From an uncultured Lysobacter sp. (lineage in GTDB: Bacteria > Pseudomonadota > Gammaproteobacteria > Xanthomonadales > Xanthomonadaceae), in the NCBI GenBank assembly GCA_946479915.1, contig CAMLHR010000086.1, positions 1-6,133 on the forward strand: DNA of 6,133 nucleotides, in the 5' to 3' direction. The position numbers and the translations under genes are program-made. Every line of letters starts with the position of its first letter. The first letter of the stretch is position 1. This document shows, piece by piece, positions 1-5,957 of the stretch. The notes under the pieces were generated by a model. The model had not been told where the DNA came from and searched no databases. It worked only from the letters and a program-made list of their open reading frames with translations.

Positions 1-616
1 CCGGCGGCAGCCCGCCCGGCGGCTCGACCAGGATCAGGCCGTACATGCCGTTGGCGATGTGCATGCCCACCGGCGCGGTGGCGCAGTGGTAGACATACAG
101 CCCGGCGTTGAGCGCCTTGAACGTGAACTGCGAGGAATGCCCGGGCGCCGTGAACGTCGCCGACGCGCCGCCACCGGGGCCGGTGACGCCGTGCAGGTCG
201 ATGTTGTGGGGCATCTTCGACTCCGGCATGTTCCGCAGGTGGAACTCGACCGTGTCGCCCTGGCGCACGCGGATGAAGCTGCCGGGCACCGTGCCGCCGA
301 ACGTCCAGAAGGTGTAGGTCACGCCCTCGGAGATCGGCATGTCCTGCTCGATCACGTCGAGCTTGACGATCACCTTGGCCGGGTAGTCGCGCCCGGTGGG
401 CGGCGGCACCAGCGGAGGCGCGGTGAGCACCGCGTCGATCGGCTTGCCCTGCGGCGGTCCGAAGTCGCCGGCTCGGGAACCGCCGGTCTCGGCGGCGGCC
501 TGCCCGTCGCGAGCGGCATCGGCATCGGTGTCGCTCCCGCGATCGCATCCGGCCAGGGTGAGGGCCGCGAATGCCACGGCGGCGATCAACCAACGAGCGG
601 GACGTTTCACGGCCAT
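1..616 (-). CDS. nirK: Copper-containing nitrite reductase, AniA-type lipoprotein (N-terminal part, truncated by window edge)
   Basis: Reduces nitrite to nitric oxide. The 205 residues visible start with a lipoprotein signal: a basic N-terminus, a hydrophobic stretch at about 9-22 and the lipobox LAGC with Cys24 as lipidation site. A low-complexity Ala/Gly/Asp linker (about 25-55) follows, then the first cupredoxin domain. The copper ligands can be read directly: HNIDLH gives type-1 His137, catalytic Asp140 and type-2 His142; [11 protein letters not shown] gives type-2 His177, type-1 Cys178 and His186; type-1 Met191 follows. The short spacing in [15 protein letters not shown] is characteristic of the class II/AniA group rather than the Alcaligenes-type enzymes. 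The second cupredoxin domain, with the last type-2 His, lies beyond the window. The ATG start is supported by an AAAGGA Shine-Dalgarno at 625-630, 8 nt upstream, and by the intact signal peptide. It follows the 49-aa gene by 22 bp and probably shares its FNR-type promoter. Identification is firm; anchoring to the outer membrane is inferred from AniA. Confidence 0.96.
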   Translation of the reverse strand, partial: MAVKRPARWLIAAVAFAALTLAGCDRGSDTDADAARDGQAAAETGGSRAGDFGPPQGKPIDAVLTAPPLVPPPTGRDYPAKVIVKLDVIEQDMPISEGVTYTFWTFGGTVPGSFIRVRQGDTVEFHLRNMPESKMPHNIDLHGVTGPGGGASATFTAPGHSSQFTFKALNAGLYVYHCATAPVGMHIANGMYGLILVEPPGGLPP

Positions 617-638
617 GTCCGGATTCCTTTCGAGTGGG

Positions 639-788
639 TCAGAACGGGATGTTCATCGTGACGTGGGGCGCCACCTTCTCGATCTCCGCGCTGCTGGCCG
701 TGCCGAGCGCGGCGATCAGGACCGCCGCGGCGAGGGCCAGCGCGACGGGCGTGGCGACGAGGAGGTTACGCAACCTGAACGCTTTCAT
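639..788 (-). CDS. Small exported or single-pass membrane peptide upstream of nirK (49 aa, uncharacterised)
   Basis: I do not recognise a family. The 49-residue product begins MKAFRLRN (positive N-terminus), has one long Ala/Leu/Val-rich hydrophobic segment at about 9-31, and ends in a short polar tail, [15 protein letters not shown]. The segment could be a membrane anchor with a periplasmic tail, or a signal peptide cut after SSA (residue 34), leaving a 15-residue peptide. It is supported as a real gene by an AAGGAG Shine-Dalgarno at 798-803, 9 nt before ATG, by its place as first gene after an FNR-type promoter, and by only 22 bp separating it from nirK. There is no Cys or haem motif; a His and a Met in the tail are the only possible metal ligands. 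A role linked to NirK export or assembly, or a leader effect on nirK translation, is speculation from position only. Confidence 0.72.
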   Translation of the reverse strand: MKAFRLRNLLVATPVALALAAAVLIAALGTASSAEIEKVAPHVTMNIPF

Positions 789-831
789 TGTTCACTTCTC
801 CTTGATCGGATTCGGCTTGTCGCGGGACCCG

Positions 832-894
832 GTTGGTCCATGCGTGCAAACTACGCCCCGGCCCGGCCCCCGTCGTTGACCTGGATCAACCAGG
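832..894. repeat. Promoter direct repeat, copy 1 (nirK side)
   Basis: This 63-bp segment aligns without gaps to 1676-1738 with six mismatches by my count (about 90% identity). It covers the FNR-type box, the spacer, the -10 and the predicted start site. The last 20 bp, containing the box, are identical in both copies. The copies are 844 bp apart in the same orientation and flank aox. Inside each copy there is also a perfect 5-bp inverted repeat, CCTGGatcaaCCAGG (880-894 here), overlapping one arm of the box. Confidence 0.88.
848..889 (-). promoter_or_regulatory. FNR/DNR-type box and -10 element of the small-peptide–nirK unit
   Basis: Read on the minus strand, TTGATccagGTCAA (876-889) matches the FNR/DNR-type consensus TTGAT-N4-ATCAA at 9 of 10 arm positions. 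A plausible -10, TAGTTT, lies at 848-853. The box centre (882.5) and -10 centre (850.5) are 32 bp apart, as expected for a class II activator site at -41.5, which places the transcription start near 841 and gives a leader of about 52 nt. No good -35 is needed or seen. Which Crp/Fnr-family protein binds cannot be told from the site alone. Confidence 0.82.
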
Positions 895-966
895 GACCTG
901 CACGGGGTGCCACTCCGTACGGGCCCGAGGATGCAGGCGTCCAGCGCCCGGTGCCCCAGCGGGACG

Positions 967-1635
967 TCATCCGCGTCCATGGCGCAGCGCGGGCCGCAGT
1001 TCGTCGGCGAACCCGTGGTTGACGTCGCGGTGCCCGGCCTCGTCGGCGCGCACCGCCATCACGACGTCCCTCAGCCGCGCGTCGGCCGGCAGGCGCCAGT
1101 ACTCGATGGCGACCTGTGGCGCCGGGACGTTCTCCACCCGGCCCGCGTCGATCTCCGCCAGGTACTGCGTGTAGCTGACGACCGCCTGTTCCTCGAAGTA
1201 GCCGACCAGGCGATGCGCGGTGCGCGCAGACAGCAGGTACAGCAGCAGGAAGAAGGTGAAGAAGCCCGCCTGCGCGACCAGCACCAGCGCGCGCTCCAGC
1301 CAGTTCGGTCGGGCCACTTCGATGAACGTCATCAGGTGCATGCGTTCGTTCTCGGCCTCTTCCATCAGGGCGTGGATCCAGCCGCGGTCGTGCTTCATCC
1401 AGCGCAGGCAGCGCAGGTGGATGAGCGCGGCGCCCACCAGGCCGGGCACGGCGGCCACGGTCTCCAGAACGATCGCGCGGTTGCCGTATCGCTTGGCGAA
1501 GAAGGTGTCGGCCAGGAAGCGAAGCGAGCGGGTGATGCCGTAGGCGATGCGGTCGGACCAGTCGCGGGTCGGCTGGTGGGTGTCCAGGACGATCCAGTCG
1601 GGGGTGTCGATCCAGGGGGTAATCAGGGCGTTCAT
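967..1635 (-). CDS. aox: Alternative oxidase (diiron quinol oxidase)
   Basis: Oxidises ubiquinol and reduces O2 to water without pumping protons. It is an interfacial inner-membrane protein insensitive to cyanide and NO. The 222-residue length fits bacterial family members. The diiron motifs appear in order: LET with Glu58; NERMH with Glu97 and His100; FEEQA with Glu148/Glu149; ADEAGH with Glu199 and His202, followed by the typical RDVNH. Two membrane-associated hydrophobic stretches lie at about 55-75 and 115-137. Odd points are Gln instead of the usual third Glu in motif 3 and Gly for the usual first His in motif 4; the Glu-x-x-His pair is preserved. The chosen ATG (1635) has only a weak Shine-Dalgarno (GAGACTG), but the N-terminus fits the family. 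A longer open frame upstream would run across its own promoter and into the SirB-like gene, so I reject it. It has its own FNR-type promoter and is followed by the nirK promoter with no clear terminator between. Confidence 0.95.
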   Translation of the reverse strand: MNALITPWIDTPDWIVLDTHQPTRDWSDRIAYGITRSLRFLADTFFAKRYGNRAIVLETVAAVPGLVGAALIHLRCLRWMKHDRGWIHALMEEAENERMHLMTFIEVARPNWLERALVLVAQAGFFTFFLLLYLLSARTAHRLVGYFEEQAVVSYTQYLAEIDAGRVENVPAPQVAIEYWRLPADARLRDVVMAVRADEAGHRDVNHGFADELRPALRHGRG

Positions 1636-1675
1636 GCCGTCAGTCTCGTGCTTGCTTGAAATCGCTGGCGGGCCC

Positions 1676-1738
1676 GTTGGCCCATGCGTGCAAGCTACGC
1701 CGCCGCCCGCCCCCGGTCGTTGACCTGGATCAACCAGG
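1676..1738. repeat. Promoter direct repeat, copy 2 (aox side)
   Basis: Partner of 832-894: a 63-bp gap-free match with six mismatches that carries the same FNR-type box, the -10 region (one base different) and the CCTGGatcaaCCAGG inverted repeat (1724-1738). Together the two copies bracket aox and its leader. Confidence 0.88.
1692..1733 (-). promoter_or_regulatory. FNR/DNR-type box and -10 element of aox
   Basis: On the minus strand the box TTGATccagGTCAA (1720-1733) is identical to that of the nirK unit. A -10-like TAGCTT lies at 1692-1697. Centre-to-centre distance is 32 bp, the class II (-41.5) arrangement, predicting a start near 1685 and a leader of about 50 nt. The box begins only 9 bp past the stop codon of the SirB-family gene, so there is no room for a terminator before it, and aox may also receive read-through from the norB unit. 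Confidence 0.82.
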
Positions 1739-1742
1739 CGCG

Positions 1743-2147
1743 TCAGCCCGGCAGCAGCGGCAGCAGCGCCCCGAGCGGATGGTGGGCACGCGCGATCGCG
1801 TAGACCGCGCCGAACACCAGCAGCGCCAGCACGTAACAGGCCGCCCGCGTGCGACGGGTTCGGCCCCGGCGGAGCGCGAAAATGCCAAGGACCACATACA
1901 CCACCAGCAGCCCCAGCTTGGTGAGCAGCCAGCCATTGGCGAACATCGCCCACGGCAGGATCGTCAGCAGCATCAGCGCGGCGGTCAGCAGCGCCGTGTC
2001 GACGGCATAGCTGAGCCATTTCACCGGCAACGCCTGCGGCCATTCCGCGCCACCCAGCACGAACGCGCCGCGCACCGCGAAGAGCGTCCCGCTCAGCAGC
2101 GCAAGCCCGACATGGGCGTGCTTGATCGGCAGGTAGAACTCGATCAT
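1743..2147 (-). CDS. SirB-family inner-membrane protein
   Basis: A 134-residue hydrophobic protein with four predicted membrane helices at about 11-31, 44-64, 73-92 and 102-120. The N-terminal pattern (KHAHVGLALLSG, then LFAVRG) and the later KWLSYAVDTALL resemble the SirB family, named for Salmonella invasion gene expression up-regulator B but biochemically poorly understood. Conserved-looking polar residues inside or next to the helices are Lys9, His10, His12, Arg26 and Asp50, which could coordinate haem or metal; that is inference. It starts at ATG only 4 bp after the nnrS stop, with a weak G-rich ribosome site (GGGG) inside the end of nnrS, so it is probably translated in coupling with nnrS from the norB promoter. 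The basic loop RRGRTRRTR (about 93-101) suggests a cytoplasmic loop between helices 3 and 4. Position in an NO cluster suggests a role in quinone/haem respiration or NO tolerance, not demonstrated. Confidence 0.8.
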   Translation of the reverse strand: MIEFYLPIKHAHVGLALLSGTLFAVRGAFVLGGAEWPQALPVKWLSYAVDTALLTAALMLLTILPWAMFANGWLLTKLGLLVVYVVLGIFALRRGRTRRTRAACYVLALLVFGAVYAIARAHHPLGALLPLLPG

Positions 2148-2151
2148 CGGG

Positions 2152-3348
2152 CTACCCCGGCCTGCCGTCGATCCGCGGCGTCAGGTAGATCCGCCCGTTG
2201 CGGACCACCCAGGGCGCGAACGCGACCAGCCAGCCGGCCGCGGCCACCGCCTGCCAGGCCCACATGTCCGGCAGCACCTCGGCGAACACGCGCACCAGCG
2301 CCACCAGCTGGATCGCCGCGAACGCAAACGACGCCGCGCCCGGCATCACCAGCTTGCGGCCCGAGTGTCCCTGGGTGACGCGGGTGACCATCGCGACCAG
2401 CACGCTGCCGAAGAAGCCGACGAACAGCGCGTGTGCCGGCCCGCGCCCCAGCAGGAACTGCCCGGTCGCCTCGTACGCGAGGCTCTGGAAGGCATACAGC
2501 GCGATCGCCACCGGCAGCCACGCCAGCCCGAGGAACAGCACGCGCAGGATCCCGGGCGCGGGACCGCGCGGCCACCACTTCCACAACGCCAGCGACAGCA
2601 GGGCCAGCAGCGGCAGGTCCGCCAGCCAGAGCCATGCGTACGCATGCGCGAGTTCCAGCGCCAGGTGCGCCAGCGACAGCGCGAGCACCGCACCCAGCAG
2701 CCAGAGCGGCCGCCACGCCACGTAGCCGGCCACCACGTTGCCCGCGAAGAACGGGAACATCCGGTGCGCCACGCTGAAGTACACCGGCAGCAGCAGGCCG
2801 AACGTGCCGACCTTGATGCTGGCGAAGGCCAGGCGCGCGTCGCCACCCACCAGGAACCCGCCCCAGGCCGCGAGGCCCGCGATGCCGAGCACCAGCGCGC
2901 CGAAGCACGCCCGCGCATGCCAGGTGGTGCCGCGTTCGCGCCACAGCAGCGGCCCCAGCGTGGCGACGGCGACCAGCCAGCCGGCCAGGGTCAGCCAGAA
3001 GCCGGCCTGGATGCCGGGCGACCAGCCGAACGCGCCGGCGATCGTCAGCAGCTGGCCGCCGAACAGGCCGATGCCCACCGGCAGGTAGCGCGTCCGGGGC
3101 AAATCCGGCTGCCCCATCCATTTCGGGAACACCGTGAGCAGGAACCCGAAGATGAAGCTGGGCAGCATCTGGTACTGCATGACGAACGCATGCAGCCAGC
3201 CGGCCCAGGGCTGCGGCTGGCGCAGGCCGAACAGCTGCCAGCGCGCGTCGGCCAGCCACATCGCCCACCAGGCCATCGCCAGCAGCACGTTGGTCGCGCC
3301 GACGAAGAACATCAGCCGGTGCGGCGCCTGCGCCAGGAGCCTAGCCAA
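2152..3348 (-). CDS. nnrS: NnrS family haem-copper membrane protein (NO stress tolerance)
   Basis: NnrS is a polytopic membrane protein, reported to bind haem and copper, that protects cells from NO-induced iron and metabolic stress and is commonly found near nir/nor genes. The 398-residue product has about twelve hydrophobic helices and the expected family landmarks: APHR near the start (His10), WLHAF with His53, VAHRMFPFF with His195, and the diagnostic segment around His306 through TRVTQGHSGR (His328). The start is TTG at 3348, chosen because a perfect GGAGG sits 8 nt upstream and because the next in-frame Met (residue 13) would lose the conserved APHR motif. The gene overlaps the 80-aa gene by 8 bp and is followed after 4 bp by the SirB-family gene, so all three appear to be co-translated on the norB transcript. 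Confidence 0.95.
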   Translation of the reverse strand: MARLLAQAPHRLMFFVGATNVLLAMAWWAMWLADARWQLFGLRQPQPWAGWLHAFVMQYQMLPSFIFGFLLTVFPKWMGQPDLPRTRYLPVGIGLFGGQLLTIAGAFGWSPGIQAGFWLTLAGWLVAVATLGPLLWRERGTTWHARACFGALVLGIAGLAAWGGFLVGGDARLAFASIKVGTFGLLLPVYFSVAHRMFPFFAGNVVAGYVAWRPLWLLGAVLALSLAHLALELAHAYAWLWLADLPLLALLSLALWKWWPRGPAPGILRVLFLGLAWLPVAIALYAFQSLAYEATGQFLLGRGPAHALFVGFFGSVLVAMVTRVTQGHSGRKLVMPGAASFAFAAIQLVALVRVFAEVLPDMWAWQAVAAAGWLVAFAPWVVRNGRIYLTPRIDGRPG

Positions 3349-3583
3349 AGCTGCAGCCTCCGCAGCAGACCGACGGCAACTGCCGCAGGTCGTCGACGCC
3401 GGCCCGGAGGCCGGCGCCCTGCAGCATCGCCAGCACGTCGGCGTGCGGCAGCAGTGTGGCGAGGCGGAGCAGGTCGCGCGCCGCGTCGTAGTCCACGACG
3501 GCCGAGGGATCGGCCTCGTCGAGCGTGGACGCCACGCGCGCCTCCAGGGCCTGGTCCATGCGGAAGGTCAGTTCGTACTCCAT
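3341..3583 (-). CDS. Small acidic protein with CCxxC tail between norB and nnrS (80 aa, uncharacterised)
   Basis: I do not recognise a named family. The protein is soluble, with no signal peptide or membrane helix, and acidic in its first half. Its residue pattern suggests strand (3-9), helix (10-24), strand (28-33), strand (37-43), helix (46-58), strand (about 60-64), the order of a ferredoxin-like/HMA domain, but it lacks the N-terminal CxxC of HMA metallochaperones. Instead the three cysteines are at the very end: Cys73, Cys74 and Cys77 in CCGGC, followed by SFG. The fold idea is my inference; the cysteine cluster is seen directly. It starts 7 bp after the norB stop, with GAGGA overlapping that stop region as ribosome site, and overlaps nnrS by 8 bp, so it is surely in the norB–nnrS operon. 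Metal delivery or binding for NorB/NnrS, or redox/NO sensing by the cysteines, are possible roles without direct evidence. Confidence 0.85.
   Translation of the reverse strand: MEYELTFRMDQALEARVASTLDEADPSAVVDYDAARDLLRLATLLPHADVLAMLQGAGLRAGVDDLRQLPSVCCGGCSFG
3357..3361 (-). promoter_or_regulatory. Shine-Dalgarno GGAGG deciding the TTG start of nnrS
   Basis: On the minus strand GGAGG is followed by 8 nt and then TTG (3348). It lies inside the final codons of the preceding gene, in the TGC GGA GGC TGC stretch encoding its Cys-Gly-Gly-Cys tail, so one stretch serves as both code and ribosome site. This suggests coupled translation. Confidence 0.8.
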
Positions 3584-3590
3584 GCCGTCC

Positions 3591-5933
3591 TCAGTCGTGT
3601 TCCTGCGGCAGCGTGTCTCCCTCGAGTGCGGCGGGCCGCGGCGCCACCCACAGCCGCAGCACGAACCACGCCAGCGCGACCGCGCCGACGCTGAAGATCG
3701 TGTCGCCCGGCACGCGCATCCACACCAGCAGGTCCACGATGGGCTTCTGCATGAACTCGGCCGAGCGCGCGTACCAGTAGCCGTGTTCGATGGCCGCCAG
3801 CAGCTGCATCGTGCCCAGCGGCAGCAACGTCAGCACCGCCATCAGCGCCAGGCCGATGTTGAGCGCCCAGAACGACAGCTTCAGCGCGCCGGTGTTCCAG
3901 TGCATCTGGCCGCGCAGCCCGCGCATGCAGAACAGCACCAGCGCGACCCCGAGCATCCCGTACACGCCGAACAGCGCGGTGTGGCCGTGGAGCGGCGTGA
4001 GGTTCAGGCCCTGCATGAAGTACAGCGACAGCGGCGGGTTGATGAGGAAGCCGAACAGGCCGGCGCCCACCAGGTTCCAGAACGACACCGCCAGGAAGAA
4101 GTAGATCGGCCACTTGTAGCGGACCATCCAGGGCGTGGCCTTGCCCAGCTTCCAGGTGTGGTACGCCTCGAACCCGATGTAGGCCAGCGGGACCACTTCC
4201 AGGGCGCTGAAGCTCGCGCCCAGCGCCACCACCGCGGTCGGCGTGCCGACGAAGTACAGGTGGTGCAGGGTGCCGAGCACGCCGCCGGCCATGAACACGA
4301 TGGTCGCGAACAGCACCGCCACCGTCGCCGTCGAGGTTTTCAGCAGGCCCAGGCGGGTGAAGATCAGCGCCATCACCGCGGTGGCGAACACCTCGAAGAA
4401 GCCTTCCACCCACAGGTGCACCAGCCACCAGCGCCAGTACTCGACCTCGGAGATGTGCGTGTGTTCGCCCCACATCAGCGCCGAGGCGAAGAACAGCCCG
4501 ATGCAGACGGTGGACAGGAACATCAGCCCGACGATGTGCCGCGACTCGTGCGCCTTGCCGTCGGCGCCGCGGCCCATCAACACCGGCCAAAGCGCGCGCC
4601 CGACGAGGCCCAGCCACAGCAGGAGGCCGATGAACAGGTACCACTGCCAGAAGCGGCCCATGTCCGCGTATTCCCAGCCCTGGTGGCCGAACCAGAAGTT
4701 GTGCTCCAGGCCCAGCGTCTGCATGACCGCCAGCCACTGGCCGGCGAACGAGCCGAACACGATCACGATCAGCGAGACGAACAAGAAGTTGACGCCCAGC
4801 CGCTGGAACTTCGGTTCATGGCCCGACAGCGCGGGCGCGATGTACAGGCCGGTGCCCAGCCACGCGACCGCGATCCACAACACCGCCAGCTGCGTGTGCC
4901 AGGTGCGCGTGATCGTGTACGGCAGCACGTCGGACAGCGCGAAGCCGTAGGCCTCCTGGCCCTCCACCTGGTAGTGCGCGGTGATCGCGCCGAGCAGGAT
5001 CTGGGTCAGGAACAGGGCCAGCACCAGCCAGAAGTACTTGGCGGTCGCGCGCATGGAGGGCGTGATGCGCAACGCGGCGAAGGGATCGCTCGCCGGCACC
5101 TTGTGCGCCTCGTCCCGGTCGTGGCTCACGGCGTGGTGCCAGCCCAGCAGTGCAATGCCCAGGATCAGGAACAGCACGCTGAAGGCCGACCACACCCACA
5201 TCGAGGGCGGCGGCGTGTTGCCGACCAGCGGTTCGCTCGGCCAGTTGTTGGTGTACGTCACCTGCCTGCTGGCGACGCCCGCCGGGTCGGACGCGAGCGT
5301 TTCGCCCGTGTCGCGCGGGCGCTCGGTGCCGGCCGCCCAGCTCGTCCACCAGAAGAACGCGGTCAGTGCGCGCCTGTGGTCGGCGTCCGGCACCGTGTCG
5401 TTCTTCATCGCGTACGCTTCGCGCAGCGCGGCCGTGGTCGGGTCGTTGCCGAACAGGCTCTCGTAGTGCGCGGCGGTGTTGGAGATGGCCGCGATCCGGT
5501 CGCGCGACAGCGTGATCGTGCCGGTGGCCGGATCGTAGGTGTTGCGCCGCATCTCGGCCTCGAGCCGGCCGCGCAGCGCCGCTTGCTCCTCCGGCGGCAG
5601 CAGCGCGTAGCTCGCCATCCCGCCGTCCGCGCGTGCCCACAGGTCGAGCATCCCCGTGGCTTCCCGGTGCAGCCAGTCGGCGCTCCAGTCGGGCGCGACA
5701 TAGCCGCCGTGGCCCCAGATCGAGCCGAGCTGCATGCCGCCCATGGATTGCCAGACCTGCCGCCCGCGCTCGATGTCCGCGCGCGTGTACACGACCTGGC
5801 CGCCTTCCGAGACGACCCGCTCGGGAACAGGCGGGGCCGCGCGGAAGATCTCGGTGCCGGCCCACAGCAGCACGCCGAACGACACGACGAGCAGGGCGCC
5901 ACGCCCCAGCCAAAGCTTCCTGGTGTTGCTCAT
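3591..5933 (-). CDS. norB: Quinol-dependent nitric oxide reductase (qNor, single subunit)
   Basis: Reduces two NO to N2O with electrons from quinol, in the inner membrane. The 780-residue length and the architecture (one N-terminal helix at about 11-28, a periplasmic domain of about 210 residues, then the 12-helix NorB core) identify the qNor (NorZ) type, which fuses a NorC-like part to NorB. The N-terminal domain has no CxxCH haem c site, in agreement with quinol use. Core ligands are all visible: low-spin haem b His346 (TWHTQ) and His651; haem b3 His649 (PLHGH); FeB ligands His506 and Glu510 (HLWVEG), His557 and His558 (TLHHLY). Conserved acidic residues Glu514 and Glu579 are also present. 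The ATG at 5933 is preferred over an upstream in-frame start at 5999 because GGAG lies 7 nt before it and the upstream extension would run through the promoter. It is preceded by an FNR-type box and probably heads a norB–80-aa–nnrS–SirB operon. Confidence 0.97.
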   Translation of the reverse strand: MSNTRKLWLGRGALLVVSFGVLLWAGTEIFRAAPPVPERVVSEGGQVVYTRADIERGRQVWQSMGGMQLGSIWGHGGYVAPDWSADWLHREATGMLDLWARADGGMASYALLPPEEQAALRGRLEAEMRRNTYDPATGTITLSRDRIAAISNTAAHYESLFGNDPTTAALREAYAMKNDTVPDADHRRALTAFFWWTSWAAGTERPRDTGETLASDPAGVASRQVTYTNNWPSEPLVGNTPPPSMWVWSAFSVLFLILGIALLGWHHAVSHDRDEAHKVPASDPFAALRITPSMRATAKYFWLVLALFLTQILLGAITAHYQVEGQEAYGFALSDVLPYTITRTWHTQLAVLWIAVAWLGTGLYIAPALSGHEPKFQRLGVNFLFVSLIVIVFGSFAGQWLAVMQTLGLEHNFWFGHQGWEYADMGRFWQWYLFIGLLLWLGLVGRALWPVLMGRGADGKAHESRHIVGLMFLSTVCIGLFFASALMWGEHTHISEVEYWRWWLVHLWVEGFFEVFATAVMALIFTRLGLLKTSTATVAVLFATIVFMAGGVLGTLHHLYFVGTPTAVVALGASFSALEVVPLAYIGFEAYHTWKLGKATPWMVRYKWPIYFFLAVSFWNLVGAGLFGFLINPPLSLYFMQGLNLTPLHGHTALFGVYGMLGVALVLFCMRGLRGQMHWNTGALKLSFWALNIGLALMAVLTLLPLGTMQLLAAIEHGYWYARSAEFMQKPIVDLLVWMRVPGDTIFSVGAVALAWFVLRLWVAPRPAALEGDTLPQEHD

Positions 5934-5957
5934 GAGGGGTCTCCGTTGGATGCCGGC

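Noticed and set aside
895..966. Possible rho-independent terminator after aox
   Set aside because: Only stems of about 4-5 bp and no following U tract on the minus strand; insufficient to call a terminator.
396..1022. Plus-strand open frame across the nirK start, the small gene and the promoter
   Set aside because: Low-complexity composition, antisense to well-supported genes, and no ribosome site or family features.
967..2043. 358-codon open frame that would extend the alternative oxidase N-terminally
   Set aside because: The extra 136 residues overlap the SirB-family gene in another frame and cross the FNR-type promoter; the AOX family begins at the ATG at 1635.
2152..3312. nnrS starting at the ATG encoding Met13
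   Set aside because: It removes the conserved APHR motif and has no ribosome site as good as the GGAGG before TTG at 3348.
2365..3780. Long open frame of 471 codons on the plus strand
   Set aside because: It lies antisense to nnrS, the 80-aa gene and the end of norB. The predicted product is Arg/Gln/Pro-rich with no recognisable domain, and such frames are common opposite high-GC genes.
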